From Rickettsiales bacterium (GTDB lineage: Bacteria > Pseudomonadota > Alphaproteobacteria > Rickettsiales > SXRF01): DNA of 64,000 nt. The translations under genes were made by a program, and so were the position numbers. Under the pieces are notes generated by a model. That model saw nothing but the letters and a program-made list of their open reading frames with translations, had not been told where the DNA came from and searched no databases. Shown piece by piece: positions 25,137-34,910 of the stretch; within the stretch, counting starts at the first letter, position 1; every line of letters begins with the position of its first letter. The stretch spans positions 1 through 64,000 of the forward strand of contig JAJTHB010000020.1 of NCBI GenBank assembly GCA_021299465.1. The letters are read 5' to 3'.

Positions 25137-25547
25137 ATGATCCTAGGCATTGGTACAGACTTAACCGACATCCGGCGTATTGAAAAAACACTGGCGCGTT
25201 ACGGCGAGCAGTTTGAAAACCGCATCTTTACCGATCGCGAGCAGAAAAAAGCTAAAAGCCGCAAAAACGCCGGCAAAAAAACCGTCGCTTCGACCTATGC
25301 CAAACGCTTTGCCGCGAAAGAAGCCTGCGCCAAAGCGCTGGGCACCGGCATGAAAAAAGGTATCACATGGCATGATATTGAAATGGTGAACGCGCAGGCA
25401 GGCTATCCAACGCTGGTGCTGCATGGCGAGGCAAGGCTTTACCTGAAAAAAATCACGCCGAGGGGCATGAGCGCGAAAATCCATCTTTCAGTCAGCGATG
25501 AATACCCGTTTGCGCAAGCGATGGTAGTTATTGAGGCTGTTGAATAG
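25137..25547 (+). CDS. acpS: Holo-[acyl-carrier-protein] synthase AcpS
   Basis: The start is ATG 25137, preceded by CGGAGG; an upstream GTG/ATG frame to 25053 only translates the hairpin spacer. The 136-residue product begins MILGIGTDLTDIRRIE and has RFAAKEACAKALGTG, the two signatures of AcpS that hold the catalytic Mg2+ ligands (Asp8 and the Glu of KEA). It transfers 4'-phosphopantetheine from CoA to acyl carrier protein. A Lys-rich loop near residues 37-50 (KKAKSRKNAGKK) is longer than usual. The 3' end overlaps the convergent Hpt gene by 20 bp. Confidence 0.94.
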   Translation: MILGIGTDLTDIRRIEKTLARYGEQFENRIFTDREQKKAKSRKNAGKKTVASTYAKRFAAKEACAKALGTGMKKGITWHDIEMVNAQAGYPTLVLHGEARLYLKKITPRGMSAKIHLSVSDEYPFAQAMVVIEAVE

Positions 25548-25863
25548 CGGCCGTAAGCTCGGCGCGCAGCGGCGCGTAAGCCTGCTCCAGCTCTTCTAGC
25601 TTTTCGCGGCGCAGCTTTGGCTCATCCATTTTCTCCATCTCACGGCAGAGGCTCAGCATTGTGGGAATATGCATATTAGCTGAAGCACCTTTCAGCTCGT
25701 GCACTAACTTTGCCCACTGCCCAGAGTGATCTTCGATATGCAAAACCAGCGCTGAAATCACACGATCCGCCGTCTCGATATAGAGCTGAAACAGTTGGCT
25801 CTCAAGTGCAGGATCACCATCCGTAATCTCCCGCAACCGGCTCATATCCATCAAGCTTATCAT
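25528..25863 (-). CDS. Hpt-domain (histidine phosphotransfer) protein
   Basis: This 111-residue, mostly helical protein has the Hpt core VHELKGASANMHI with His55 as the predicted phosphorylation site, followed by LSLCREMEKM, and an N-terminal helix ESQLFQLYIETADRVISAL. It should pass phosphate between receiver domains in a phosphorelay. No histidine kinase or response regulator lies beside it. An in-frame ATG at 25851 is an alternative start. It overlaps acpS tail-to-tail and is 44 bp from the divergent hemD start. Confidence 0.82.
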   Translation of the reverse strand: MISLMDMSRLREITDGDPALESQLFQLYIETADRVISALVLHIEDHSGQWAKLVHELKGASANMHIPTMLSLCREMEKMDEPKLRREKLEELEQAYAPLRAELTAAIQQPQ

Positions 25864-25907
25864 TTTTCGCCTTGCATCACCTTTTGAGCAACTTCATAGT
25901 GCAATTC

Positions 25908-26645
25908 ATGACCGCTGGCAAAACCATTCTCATCACCCGTAGCCATGACGACGCGCATGAACTGCGCGATGCGTTGCAATCGCTTGGCAACCGCGTGCTG
26001 CATGAGCCACTCACCGAGATGTTACTGAACCACACCGCACGCATCCCACTGGCGCAGCTGATGGCAGAGGATCCTGATGCAGTGCTGCTCACCAGCCGCC
26101 ACGGTGTGCGCGCACTCGCCATCCTCACCGATGCTCGCGACCTGTCGCTGCTTTGCGTCGGCGACGCCACGGCTGAAGTTGCAGAATCACTGGGCTTTGT
26201 GCGCGTCTTCATTACCGGCAGAACGTCCGAAGATATGGCCAATTACATTCTGGATGCCTATGATCAGGATGCCAAACTGATCTATGTTTCGGCGGCCCAT
26301 GCGCGGCCAGAAATGCAGGAAACACTGGGGCATTTTGGCTACCAGCTCCAGCGCATCATGGCTTATGAGGCGGTAGCAGCGGAATCGCTCTCTGATACGC
26401 TCATCGAGCAAATAAGGCGCGAGCAGATCGATGCGGTGACGCTGATGTCGGAGCGCACCTCCAGCTTGTGGATCTCGCTACTTGAAAAGGCAGGTATTTT
26501 GAATCAGGCGCTTCCGATTGTCGCCTATTGTATCAGCGAGCAAGCAGCAGAGCCGCTGCGCGATGCTGGCTGGAAAAAAATTGTCATTGCCAACGAGCCA
26601 ACGCTTGCATCACTTATACAATGCGTCGATAATGGACCGGCATGA
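25908..26645 (+). CDS. hemD: Uroporphyrinogen-III synthase HemD
   Basis: From ATG 25908 the protein has 245 residues: KTILITRSHDDAHELRDALQSLG, LTSRHGVRALAI, LCVGDATAEVAESLGF, and a second half with LIYVSAAHARPEM and ALPIVAYCISEQAAEPLRDAGW. This two-lobed pattern fits HemD, which cyclises hydroxymethylbilane in heme synthesis. HemD sequences are poorly conserved, but the next two genes (mitofilin-like and hemY) are its standard alphaproteobacterial partners. Overlap with the next gene is 4 bp (ATGA). hemC is not directly upstream here, unlike many relatives. Confidence 0.85.
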   Translation: MTAGKTILITRSHDDAHELRDALQSLGNRVLHEPLTEMLLNHTARIPLAQLMAEDPDAVLLTSRHGVRALAILTDARDLSLLCVGDATAEVAESLGFVRVFITGRTSEDMANYILDAYDQDAKLIYVSAAHARPEMQETLGHFGYQLQRIMAYEAVAAESLSDTLIEQIRREQIDAVTLMSERTSSLWISLLEKAGILNQALPIVAYCISEQAAEPLRDAGWKKIVIANEPTLASLIQCVDNGPA

Positions 26646-27652
26646 ATCACAGCGACGATATAGAAAATCCTAAACCTCGTCCAAGCCCGATGGCCGGCAT
26701 CAAGCGCGCCATATTTGCGCTGGGGATTTTGGTGATTGTCCTTTTCGTGTTTGGCCAGATCATCCCTCGGCTGTTTCTGGAGCCGGAACCAGCTAGCCCA
26801 CCCGTCGTTCAGGATAGCGAATCTGAATCGCGTCTGATGGCGCAGCAGCAAAGCCTGCAGGCACTTGAAGATCGTGTGAATCAGCTGGAAGCAAAACTTA
26901 AAACCTACGAAGAATTACTCAGCGCACCAAAAGCCGAACCAGAAACCACCGCCAGTTACGCACCCGATGAGGCAATGAAAGCATGGCAGGCAAGCATCGA
27001 AGCCAAGCTGGCGCTACTCGAAGAAACCAAACCTGCGCCAGCAACCGCGCTGGATGAGCCACGTCTCGCTGCGCTGGAAGCGCGTGTGAACAACCAGCAG
27101 GAATCGTTCGCGACCATCCAGATGCAGGCCGATGAAAAAATCACACTCACCATTGCTTTGACCCAGCTGAGGGAAACACTTCTTCGCGGCGATAGTTTCG
27201 CAGCGCCACTAAACACCGTAGCCAGCCTCAGCGCGTCGCGTAGCGATATAACGCCTCTCATCGAATCGCTGCGCACCCATGCTAACCAGGGACTTACGAC
27301 GCCGGAAGAATCTAAAGCGCAGTTCGAACCGCTGATTCGCAGGGCGCTGGAGCGTAGCGGCAATGATTCACTAGCGGATAATGTACGTTCACTGGTGAGC
27401 ATCCGCAAAGTTGGGGAGCCGGAAGGCAGTAGCGATGAAGCCATCCTCGCCCGCGCTGAAACCAAACTGAGCCGTGGGGATATGCAAGGCAGCCTCGATG
27501 AATTGAAAGACCTATCCGTCAATACCGCTAATGTTTTTGCTGCATGGATTGCAAATGCTCAGGCTTACCAAAGCGCGGCAAGCTCCCTTCGCGCGCTCGA
27601 AATTGCTGCATTCAAAACGTCGTCTTCTGAGTCGCAAGGCTTAGCTCCATGA
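26642..27652 (+). CDS. Mitofilin-like inner-membrane coiled-coil protein
   Basis: This 336-residue protein has one N-terminal membrane helix (about 22-45), a long coiled coil (about 60-150, with LMAQQQSLQALEDRVNQLEAKLKTYEELL) and a helical C-terminal domain (ARAETKLSRGDMQGSLDELKDL) related to the mitofilin/Mic60 signature region. In alphaproteobacteria this gene sits between hemD and hemY and is regarded as the bacterial ancestor of Mic60, shaping membranes. Position, topology and coiled coil agree; the membrane-shaping role is family knowledge. Confidence 0.85.
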   Translation: MNHSDDIENPKPRPSPMAGIKRAIFALGILVIVLFVFGQIIPRLFLEPEPASPPVVQDSESESRLMAQQQSLQALEDRVNQLEAKLKTYEELLSAPKAEPETTASYAPDEAMKAWQASIEAKLALLEETKPAPATALDEPRLAALEARVNNQQESFATIQMQADEKITLTIALTQLRETLLRGDSFAAPLNTVASLSASRSDITPLIESLRTHANQGLTTPEESKAQFEPLIRRALERSGNDSLADNVRSLVSIRKVGEPEGSSDEAILARAETKLSRGDMQGSLDELKDLSVNTANVFAAWIANAQAYQSAASSLRALEIAAFKTSSSESQGLAP

Positions 27653-28956
27653 TACGGCTTTTATTATGGCTGGGCTTAATTGCGGCGCTCGGCGCCGGCG
27701 CGGCATGGGTGGCGGATCACCCCGGCCATGTCACCATGCACTGGTCTGGCTATCGGATTGATACCAGCATTGCATTTCTCATCGCCATATTTGCACTGGG
27801 AATTTTCATCTTTGCTTACCTGTATATTTTGGCGCGCGCCCTGGTATTGATGCCGGTAAATTTTTCGCGTCGAAGGCAAGTCAGCTGCTACCAGCAGGGA
27901 TTAAGTGAGCTGACCTACAGCGTGGCCGCGCTGGCAGCGTCGGATATCAAAAATGCGCAGTCTCATACCCAAAAAGCAGAAAAACTTCTTGGCCAAACAC
28001 CACTGACATTATTGCTGTCGGCGCAGATTGCGCGCCTGCAGGGTGATGACACAAAAACACAGGCGCTGCTAACTAAAATGCTCGAACATAAGGAAACGGA
28101 GTATCTTGCGGCACAGTCACTATCCGAAGCGGCGAGCAGGCAGGAGCTTTTCTCCAAAGCCGTGCCGCTTGCCGAGCGCGCGCGCAAAGTGAATCCGCGC
28201 GATAAACATCCGGCACTGCAACTCATCGCCCTGCACCTGAAGCTGGAAGAATGGCAACAAGCCACGCAAGCGATCACCGCTGCCTATCGATCCGGCGCCT
28301 TGCTGCGCAGCGAGAAGAAGCGCTATCTCGGCCTGGCCGCTTTACAACAAGGCAGGAAGGCGCTTGATGCAGCGCAGCTCGACACCGCCAGTGCCTGCGC
28401 AAAAATCGCGCTATCGTATCTGCCTGAATTCGTGCCATCGATCCAATTATCCGCGCGCACATCCATCGCTCTGGGCAAAGGAGAGCAAGCAATCAAACTG
28501 ATCTTTTCACATTGGAAAAGCGCAGCACACCCTGAACTTGCTGCGATTTTGCGCCTCGCCATGGCAAAGGAGCCGGAGGCACGCCAATTAAAACTTGCCG
28601 AGAAACTGGTATCCCTTCTGCCTGAGCACCCCGAAAGCCAGCTGGCACTCGCCGAAACCGCTATCAAACATAAGGCATGGGCAAAAGCCAGACAAGCACT
28701 GCGCGCAGCGCTTTCCAAACAGGAATCAATGCGCGCCTGCAAGCTGATGGCCTATGTCGAACAAGGCGAATTTGCTGATTCCAGTGCCGCAGGTCGTTGG
28801 CTTACGCGTAGTAGCGAAGCACAACCCGACGCAGCATGGAGCTGTGATCGCTGCGGTGATCGAACTGATAGCTGGCACACCCACTGCAGCCATTGCGGCG
28901 CATTTGATAGTTACGTGTGGAAAGATCAGTCGCCGCTGGTTTATCAGGCAGCTTAG
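27649..28956 (+). CDS. hemY: HemY-family TPR membrane protein with C-terminal zinc ribbon
   Basis: This 435-residue protein has two N-terminal membrane helices (about 4-22 and 40-62), the HemY_N sequence AAWVADHPGHVTMHWSGYRIDTS, TPR helices through the middle (AQSLSEAASRQELFSKAVPLAERARKVNPRDKHPALQLIALHLK), and a C-terminal CxxC-x9-CxxC zinc ribbon (CDRCGDRTDSWHTHCSHCGAF). The family is found with heme synthesis genes, but the biochemical role is unknown. It overlaps the mitofilin-like gene by 4 bp and the convergent lipoprotein gene by 4 bp. Confidence 0.9.
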   Translation: MIRLLLWLGLIAALGAGAAWVADHPGHVTMHWSGYRIDTSIAFLIAIFALGIFIFAYLYILARALVLMPVNFSRRRQVSCYQQGLSELTYSVAALAASDIKNAQSHTQKAEKLLGQTPLTLLLSAQIARLQGDDTKTQALLTKMLEHKETEYLAAQSLSEAASRQELFSKAVPLAERARKVNPRDKHPALQLIALHLKLEEWQQATQAITAAYRSGALLRSEKKRYLGLAALQQGRKALDAAQLDTASACAKIALSYLPEFVPSIQLSARTSIALGKGEQAIKLIFSHWKSAAHPELAAILRLAMAKEPEARQLKLAEKLVSLLPEHPESQLALAETAIKHKAWAKARQALRAALSKQESMRACKLMAYVEQGEFADSSAAGRWLTRSSEAQPDAAWSCDRCGDRTDSWHTHCSHCGAFDSYVWKDQSPLVYQAA

Positions 28957-29666
28957 AGCTGCGGCACGCGCACGCTCGCAGGATTTGGCAAAGTCTCGCG
29001 TGATTCATCAAGCACTGATACGCCATCAACTGTTTCTTGTTTTTTCTGATCTTCCGTTGGCAGGCTAACAAAGACAGGCTTAGCATTATTCACGCGGTAT
29101 GCAGTGGTTTTCGCTGGATCAACTTTGACGGTTGGCAGCGGCTTTGTCATCGCCACTGGCGGCGGTTCGGCATGGGTGCCTTGATAGGCCACCAAACGCT
29201 GCTCCCAACCAGGCATCGGCTCGCGGTAGCATAGGATATCCTGCATCACACGGTAGCAGTAGGAGTTTGAAACCACTTTGGGCTGAGGCTCCTTCAGCGG
29301 TGTCAGCCACCAATCGCGGACTTTGCGGTTGGTTTTTTTCACCTGATCGCGCACATTATCTGCAATCCGCGAACCAGCGCGCTCAACATTGCCACCAACA
29401 ATTTCGGCGTTGGCGCTGGTTTCGTCCGCAACATAACCGGCATCAGCCTTAATTTGCTCTTTGAGGGCGTTGCCATCCTTGCCCAGTTCTAATTTAGGCG
29501 CGCGTAATTCGCCGGAGGCCAAACCAGTGGATTTCGTATCGCTGGAAGCATCATAGCGCTTATCCGTATCTTTGAGTTGGTGGCCAAGGTTATGGTTATC
29601 CACGCGCGGCTGCATATCTTCGCAAGCCGTTAAAGCAATCACAGAACACAACACGAAAAAACGCAC
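28953..29666 (-). CDS. Uncharacterised lipoprotein
   Basis: I prefer GTG 29666: GGAGGAAAT precedes it and it gives a compact lipoprotein signal RFFVLCSVIALTAC, with the Cys at residue 15. An upstream ATG (29705) overlapping the SDR stop would add 13 residues. The mature protein is hydrophilic with an Ala/Asn/Lys helix region, a conserved-looking YCYRVMQDILCYREPMPGWEQRLVAYQG segment (two Cys), and a Pro/Val-rich end. A similar CYRTLG...CY motif occurs in small alphaproteobacterial envelope lipoproteins of unknown role. No enzymatic motif is visible. Confidence 0.7.
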   Translation of the reverse strand: MRFFVLCSVIALTACEDMQPRVDNHNLGHQLKDTDKRYDASSDTKSTGLASGELRAPKLELGKDGNALKEQIKADAGYVADETSANAEIVGGNVERAGSRIADNVRDQVKKTNRKVRDWWLTPLKEPQPKVVSNSYCYRVMQDILCYREPMPGWEQRLVAYQGTHAEPPPVAMTKPLPTVKVDPAKTTAYRVNNAKPVFVSLPTEDQKKQETVDGVSVLDESRETLPNPASVRVPQL

Positions 29667-29701
29667 GGCAATTTCCTCCCGTGACCAATATTGAGCAAAG
29701 T

Positions 29702-30520
29702 TCATGCCAGTTCAAGCAATGCCTTAAGACCCTCGCGGTAACTGGGATATTTCAGCACCACGCCTAGCTCATGCTTAAGCCGGTCATTCCTCACGCGCCG
29801 GTTCGCTGCATAAAATTCGTGGGCCATAGGTGAAAGGTTGGCCTGTTCATAGGGAATAAGCGGCGGCGGCTCTTTGCCTAGCAGCTCGCATGCATAGGTT
29901 ACAACTTCATGCGAAGCCGCCGGCTCATCATCACACACATTATACACCGCGCCGGGATTGGGTTTTAGCATCGACGCGGCCACGACCTGCGCAATATCCT
30001 CCACATGGATACGCGAAAAAAACTGCCCGGGCTTATCAATCCGCCGCGCTGTGCCATCACGCACCTCATCCAAAACATTTCGCCCCGGCCCATAAATCCC
30101 GGCGAGGCGAAAAATATGCCCGCCCTTCTCGCGCCATGCCTCTTCAGCAGCGATCCGCGCCTTGAGGCGCGGTGAATCGCCTTTCAGGGGCGAGTTTTCA
30201 TCCACCCATGCCCCACCCCAATCGCCATACACGCCGGTGGTAGATAAGTAACCAAGCCAGCAGCCCTGGCGAATGGCGGGGTCTGGCTCCTCAAAACCAC
30301 CATGCGGCGGAATCGAGGAAAGAATATGGGTGATACCGAGCTGGTCCAAATCCAGACCCCGCCATTCGGCGGGGCTGTAAACCTCCACCCCCTGCCCCCG
30401 TAGCCAAGCCGCTTTTACGGCCGAGCGCGTGGTTCCGGATACAGAAAAGCCAGCTTTCTGAGCAGCCTGCGCGATATATAAAGAACTATAGCCAAGGCCG
30501 AAGATGAAGAGTTTACGCAC
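29702..30520 (-). CDS. SDR-family NAD(P)-binding epimerase-like protein
   Basis: This 272-residue Rossmann protein begins [23 protein letters not shown], with nucleotide-binding GxGYSS, then [35 protein letters not shown] and [15 protein letters not shown]. These match the extended-SDR/NAD-dependent epimerase group (YeeZ-like). The usual YxxxK pair is not clear, so catalysis is uncertain. The start overlaps the gatB stop by 8 bp and its stop overlaps the lipoprotein region, so it may be co-transcribed with gatCAB. Confidence 0.82.
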   Translation of the reverse strand: MRKLFIFGLGYSSLYIAQAAQKAGFSVSGTTRSAVKAAWLRGQGVEVYSPAEWRGLDLDQLGITHILSSIPPHGGFEEPDPAIRQGCWLGYLSTTGVYGDWGGAWVDENSPLKGDSPRLKARIAAEEAWREKGGHIFRLAGIYGPGRNVLDEVRDGTARRIDKPGQFFSRIHVEDIAQVVAASMLKPNPGAVYNVCDDEPAASHEVVTYACELLGKEPPPLIPYEQANLSPMAHEFYAANRRVRNDRLKHELGVVLKYPSYREGLKALLELA

Positions 30521-31967
30521 TCAGCTTCTTCTTCAAGAGTTCATTCACCGCCTGCGGGTTGGCTTTGCCGCCGGAGAGCTTCATCGTCTGCCCCACAAAA
30601 AACGCAAAGAGCTTGTCCTTGCCGCTGCGATATTCCGCCACCTTGTCCGGGTTTGCCGCCATCACCTCATCGATCACTTTTTCGATTGCGCCAAGGTCAG
30701 TCACCTGCTTCATGCCTTTTTCTTCGACAATCACCGCCGCATCCTTACCCGTTTCAAACATCAGGTCGAGCACGTCTTTAGCGATTTTGCCGCTGATAGT
30801 GTTATCGGCAATCAGCGCAAGCAGGCCTGCGAATTTCTGCGCAGAAATCGGCGACTGGCTAATCTCCACACCAATTTTATTGAGGCGGCCAAACAGCTCG
30901 CCGGTCATCCAGCTGGTCGCAAGTTTCGGCTCGGCCACCTTCACCAGCGCCTCAAAATATTCGGCGTATTCCTGCTCGGCCACGATCACACCGGCATCAT
31001 AAGCCGACATGCCGTAATCACGCATGTAGCGCGCTTTTTTCTGGTCAGGCAATTCAGGAAGGCTTTTGCGGATTGCATCGACATACGCATCATCAAACTC
31101 GAGCGGTAACAAATCCGGATCAGGGAAATAGCGATAATCCATCGCATCTTCCTTGCTGCGCATCGTACGCGTCTCGCCCTTTGCGGAATCAAACAGGCGG
31201 GTCTCCTGATCGATCTTGCCGCCGGATTCCAAAACCTCCACCTGGCGCATCGCTTCAAACTCAATCGCTTTATGCAGGAAGCGTACTGAGTTCACATTTT
31301 TAATTTCGCAGCGTGTGCCGTATGGCGCGCCCTGCTTTCGCACCGACACGTTGGCATCGCAGCGCAGGTTACCCTTTTCCATATCGCCGTCGCACGCGCC
31401 AATATAGCGCACAATCGAGCGCAGTTTTTTGATGTAAGCTGCCGCCTCATCCGCCGAGCGCATATCCGGCTCGCTGACAATCTCCATCAGCGCGACACCC
31501 GCACGGTTTAAATCCACATAGGTGTATTTAGGGTTATATTCATGAAGGCTTTTTCCCGCATCCTGCTCAATATGGATGCGAGTAACGCCGACTTTTTTCA
31601 CCGAGCCATCCGGCATATCGAGCAACACTTCACCCTTGCCAACAATCGGGTCAAGATACTGCGAAATCTGGTAACCCTGCGGCAGATCAGGATAGAAATA
31701 ATTTTTGCGGTCAAATACGCTCTTGTTGTTGATCTGCGCATTAATCGCAAGGCCAGTACGCACCGCCTGCTCGATCGCTTTTTCGTTAATCACCGGCAGC
31801 ATGCCCGGCATGCCGCAGTCTACGAACGAGACATTTTCGTTTGGCTCTGCGCCGTAGCGAATCGGCGCGCCGGAAAATAATTTCGACTCGGTGGCAATCT
31901 GGGCATGAACCTCAAGCCCGATCACGATTTCCCAGTCACCAGTGTTGCCTTTGATCATCTGGCTCAT
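30513..31967 (-). CDS. gatB: Aspartyl/glutamyl-tRNA amidotransferase subunit B
   Basis: This 484-residue protein has the GatB signature set: [106 protein letters not shown] and a C-terminal YqeY-type helical tail. GatB binds misacylated Glu-tRNA(Gln)/Asp-tRNA(Asn) and phosphorylates the side-chain carboxylate with ATP before amidation. gatC-gatA-gatB run in one operon, gatA and gatB overlapping by 4 bp. Confidence 0.97.
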   Translation of the reverse strand: MSQMIKGNTGDWEIVIGLEVHAQIATESKLFSGAPIRYGAEPNENVSFVDCGMPGMLPVINEKAIEQAVRTGLAINAQINNKSVFDRKNYFYPDLPQGYQISQYLDPIVGKGEVLLDMPDGSVKKVGVTRIHIEQDAGKSLHEYNPKYTYVDLNRAGVALMEIVSEPDMRSADEAAAYIKKLRSIVRYIGACDGDMEKGNLRCDANVSVRKQGAPYGTRCEIKNVNSVRFLHKAIEFEAMRQVEVLESGGKIDQETRLFDSAKGETRTMRSKEDAMDYRYFPDPDLLPLEFDDAYVDAIRKSLPELPDQKKARYMRDYGMSAYDAGVIVAEQEYAEYFEALVKVAEPKLATSWMTGELFGRLNKIGVEISQSPISAQKFAGLLALIADNTISGKIAKDVLDLMFETGKDAAVIVEEKGMKQVTDLGAIEKVIDEVMAANPDKVAEYRSGKDKLFAFFVGQTMKLSGGKANPQAVNELLKKKLSA

Positions 31968-33442
31968 GCCGCCTTCTCCATCGGCTTCGCGTTAAATTGC
32001 AGTGCCTGCTCCAGCGCGTAGGCCGCATTCAGCACCGCCGCCTCATCAAACGCCTTGCCGATCAGTTGCAGACCGAGCGGCAGGCCATCTTTATTCAGCG
32101 CGCCAGGAATCGAAATGCCGGGAAGCCCAGCAAGCGAGGTCGGTACGGTGAATACGTCGTTTAAGTACATTTCGACAGGATTGGTTGGTTTATAATCAAA
32201 GCCAAACGCAGCCGAAGGCGCGGTGGGTGTTAAAATCACATCTACTTTTTTGAACGCCTCGGTGAAATCATTCGCGATCAGCCAGCGCACACGCTGTGCT
32301 TTTTTGTAATAGGCATCATAGTAACCTGCCGAGAGCACATAGGTGCCGATCATGATGCGGCGCTTGACCTCATTACCAAAGCCAGCGGCGCGCGTCATTT
32401 CATACATATCGGTCAGGCCGCCGCCCTCGGGCAGTACACGCAGGCCAAACTTAACGCCGTCATAGCGCGCAAGGTTGGAAGAACATTCCGCAGGCGCAAT
32501 GACATAATAAGTGGCGAGTGCATAGGATGTGTGCGGCAGCGAGATGTCGATAATCTCGGCGCCAGCATCTTTCATCAGCTGGATACCGCGACCCCACATC
32601 TGCGCAATTTCAGGGTTGATGCCATCCGGCCGGTATTCCTTGGGAATACCGACTTTCAGGCCTTTAATATTACCAGAAAGCAGCTTTTCAAAATCGGGTA
32701 TTTCCATCTTCACCGAGGTGGAATCCTTGGCATCATGCCCGCACATGACTGAAAGCGAGATCGCTGCATCGCGAACATTCCGCGTAATCGGCCCCGCCTG
32801 ATCCAGCGAGCTGGCAAATGCCACGACGCCGAAGCGCGAGCAGCGGCCATAAGTCGGCTTGATGCCGACGATCCCACAGAACGAAGCAGGTTGGCGAATG
32901 GAGCCGCCGGTATCCGTGCCGAGCGCCATCGGGCATAAATCCGCCGCCACCGCTGCTGCTGAACCACCCGAAGAGCCGCCAGGCACCAGCGCCTTGCCAT
33001 CTTTTTTCCACGGGCTTTTCACTGTGCCGTAATAGCTGGTGATATTCGCTGAACCCATCGCGAATTCATCAAGGTTAAGCTTGCCGAGCATCACCCCGCC
33101 CGCATTCCACAATTTTTGCGTGATCGTTGATTCATAGGGCGGCTTGAAACCATCCAGAATGTGCGAGGCAGCAGTGGTGAGAACACCCTTCGTGCAGAAT
33201 AAATCCTTCACACCAATCGGCACACCCTCGATGGCGCCGCCCTCACCCTTGGCGATTTTTTCGTCAGATGTTTTCGCCATCACCAGCGCCTTTTCGCGCG
33301 TGATGGTGATGAATGCATTCATCTCAGAATTAGCTTTTTCAATCGCATCAAGATGCGCGGCCGCCAGCTCAACGCTTGAGAATTTTTTGGCCTTCAGGCC
33401 ATCGCGCATGTCGGCGAGAGAAAGGGAGCGTAAGTTTGTCAT
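31964..33442 (-). CDS. gatA: Aspartyl/glutamyl-tRNA amidotransferase subunit A
   Basis: This 492-residue amidase-signature enzyme has the Ser-cisSer-Lys triad: Lys79 in [10 protein letters not shown], cis-Ser157 in GGSSGGS and nucleophile Ser181 in [12 protein letters not shown]. It releases ammonia from glutamine for GatB-bound tRNA amidation. The order gatC-gatA-gatB and overlaps of 1 bp (TAATG with gatC) and 4 bp (with gatB) show a single coupled operon. This lineage therefore uses the indirect route to Gln-tRNA and/or Asn-tRNA. Confidence 0.97.
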   Translation of the reverse strand: MTNLRSLSLADMRDGLKAKKFSSVELAAAHLDAIEKANSEMNAFITITREKALVMAKTSDEKIAKGEGGAIEGVPIGVKDLFCTKGVLTTAASHILDGFKPPYESTITQKLWNAGGVMLGKLNLDEFAMGSANITSYYGTVKSPWKKDGKALVPGGSSGGSAAAVAADLCPMALGTDTGGSIRQPASFCGIVGIKPTYGRCSRFGVVAFASSLDQAGPITRNVRDAAISLSVMCGHDAKDSTSVKMEIPDFEKLLSGNIKGLKVGIPKEYRPDGINPEIAQMWGRGIQLMKDAGAEIIDISLPHTSYALATYYVIAPAECSSNLARYDGVKFGLRVLPEGGGLTDMYEMTRAAGFGNEVKRRIMIGTYVLSAGYYDAYYKKAQRVRWLIANDFTEAFKKVDVILTPTAPSAAFGFDYKPTNPVEMYLNDVFTVPTSLAGLPGISIPGALNKDGLPLGLQLIGKAFDEAAVLNAAYALEQALQFNAKPMEKAA

Positions 33443-33729
33443 TATTCCATCACCTTCGGCACCACAAAGCAGCCATAATCGGATTGCGGAGCGTTTTTCA
33501 CTACCGCTTCCTGGTGGCCGCCATCCGTCACCTTATCTTCGCGCCACGGCAGGCGAATATCCGCAACCGAGACCATCTGCGGCACGCCATCCGTTTTCAC
33601 TTCCTGCAGCTGCTCGATCCATTGCAGAATGCCTGAAATTTCTTTGGCATAATGTTCTTTTTCTTCATCGGTGACGCGGATGCGCGCGAGGCGGGCGATT
33701 TTGGTAACATCATCTCTGGTAATGGCCAT
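33442..33729 (-). CDS. gatC: Aspartyl/glutamyl-tRNA amidotransferase subunit C
   Basis: The ATG at 33729 gives the normal 95 residues: [19 protein letters not shown], then [20 protein letters not shown] and a C-terminal [23 protein letters not shown]. GatC wraps around GatA and stabilises the GatA-GatB complex. A longer frame to 33771 only adds a hydrophobic tract and is unlikely. It is the first gene of the gat operon. Confidence 0.95.
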   Translation of the reverse strand: MAITRDDVTKIARLARIRVTDEEKEHYAKEISGILQWIEQLQEVKTDGVPQMVSVADIRLPWREDKVTDGGHQEAVVKNAPQSDYGCFVVPKVME

Positions 33730-33795
33730 GGTTTTACTTCCCAAAATGAGGAAAAGCAGTATTAATAACAATGACGGATAATGACAAGCACAAGA

Positions 33796-33867
33796 TTGTT
33801 ATCCCGAGCCTAGCGAGGCTGTCCTTTAAGATCTTTCGGCAAGGCTTGCGCTTCGCTCAGGATGACC
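33796..33867. repeat. Palindromic repeat between gatC and ruvX (family of the rnr insert)
   Basis: On the minus strand it reads GTCATCCTGAGCGAAGCG at one end and finishes with CTCGGGATAA; ends are imperfect complements, with GATCTT inside. It is the same family as the element in rnr (42693-42786). It ends within a few bases of the ruvX start region, so the first possible ruvX codons may derive from it. Confidence 0.75.
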
Positions 33868-33879
33868 ATGAGAGATTCA

Positions 33880-34332
33880 ATGAAAGAATTTATTAGCTTA
33901 CTACCCCCCTCTGGCCGCCTGCTGGGGCTGGATGTGGGAGAAAAAACCATTGGCCTTGCGCTGTCTGATGGCCTACGCATGATTGCTTCGCCGCACCTGA
34001 CCATTACACGCACCAAGTTCAGCAAGGACTTGGCGCAGCTAAAAGCGATTACAAACGAGCATCAAATCGTCGGCCTCGTGATCGGCAACCCCATCAATAT
34101 GGACGGCAGCAGCGGCCGGCGTGTGCAGTCCACCCAAAGCTTCATCGCTAATCTTAAAAAGCATATTGATCTACCAATGCTGCTGTGGGATGAGCGGCTT
34201 TCCACCATGGCGGTTACGCGGATGATGGAACAGGAAGCCGATCTTTCGCGCGCTCGGCGTGATGAGCTGGTGGACAAGCTCGCCGCAAGCTATATGCTGC
34301 AGGGGTGTTTGGATCGGATTAAATCATGTTGA
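33880..34332 (+). CDS. ruvX: RuvX/YqgF-type pre-16S rRNA nuclease
   Basis: From ATG 33880 the product is 150 residues: GRLLGLDVGEKTIGLALSDG (RNase H-fold first strand with Asp), IVGLVIGNPINMDGSSGRRVQSTQSF, LLWDERLSTMAVTRMM and RDELVDKLAASYMLQGCL, all typical of YqgF. It trims the 5' end of 16S rRNA precursor and may act on other nucleic-acid intermediates. ATG codons at 33862 and 33868 are possible but lie in or against the palindromic repeat. It overlaps plsY by 7 bp. Confidence 0.92.
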   Translation: MKEFISLLPPSGRLLGLDVGEKTIGLALSDGLRMIASPHLTITRTKFSKDLAQLKAITNEHQIVGLVIGNPINMDGSSGRRVQSTQSFIANLKKHIDLPMLLWDERLSTMAVTRMMEQEADLSRARRDELVDKLAASYMLQGCLDRIKSC

Positions 34333-34910
34333 TTGTACTGTTATTTGGTGCCTACCTCCTCGGCTCCATCCCGTTCGGCTTGCTGCTGACGCGTGCGGCG
34401 GGTCTTGGCGATATCCGCGCCATCGGCAGCGGCAATATCGGCGCCACCAATGTGATGCGCACCGGCAATAAAAAACTTGGGATCGCCACGCTCCTGCTCG
34501 ATGCACTCAAAGGCGCGCTGCCGGTGATCATTGCCCGCGAGGTTGGCGTCGAAGCGGACATGCTCTATCTCGTCGCGCTGGCGGCGGTGATCGGCCATGT
34601 GTTTCCGGTGTGGCTCAAATTCAAGGGCGGCAAAGGCGTGGCGACTGCATTTGGTGTGTTATTCGGCCTCGCACCGGGGATTGGCATCATCGCCGGGCTG
34701 ATCTGGATCATCGAATTCAAAATCACGAAATTTGTGTCCGTTTCTTCGATTGGCGCTTTCTGGCTGGTGTCGCTCGTGCCGCTTTTTCTGGGCAATGCGA
34801 ATGGATTTTATTTTTGCCTCGCGCTCGCCCTGCTGATTACATGGACGCACCGCGAAAACATCAAGCGCCTCAAGGCGAAAACCGAGCCGCGCTATGAGAA
34901 GAAGCCATGA
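34326..34910 (+). CDS. plsY: Glycerol-3-phosphate acyltransferase PlsY
   Basis: This 194-residue membrane protein has five or so helices and the three PlsY motifs: LLGSIPFG with GDIRAIGSGNIGATNVMRTG, GHVFPVWLKFKGGKGVAT, and a late HRENIKRL. It transfers the acyl chain of acyl-phosphate to glycerol-3-phosphate at the inner membrane, the first acylation of phospholipid synthesis. It overlaps ruvX upstream and dprA downstream (ATGA), making a ruvX-plsY-dprA unit. Confidence 0.96.
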   Translation: MLIVLLFGAYLLGSIPFGLLLTRAAGLGDIRAIGSGNIGATNVMRTGNKKLGIATLLLDALKGALPVIIAREVGVEADMLYLVALAAVIGHVFPVWLKFKGGKGVATAFGVLFGLAPGIGIIAGLIWIIEFKITKFVSVSSIGAFWLVSLVPLFLGNANGFYFCLALALLITWTHRENIKRLKAKTEPRYEKKP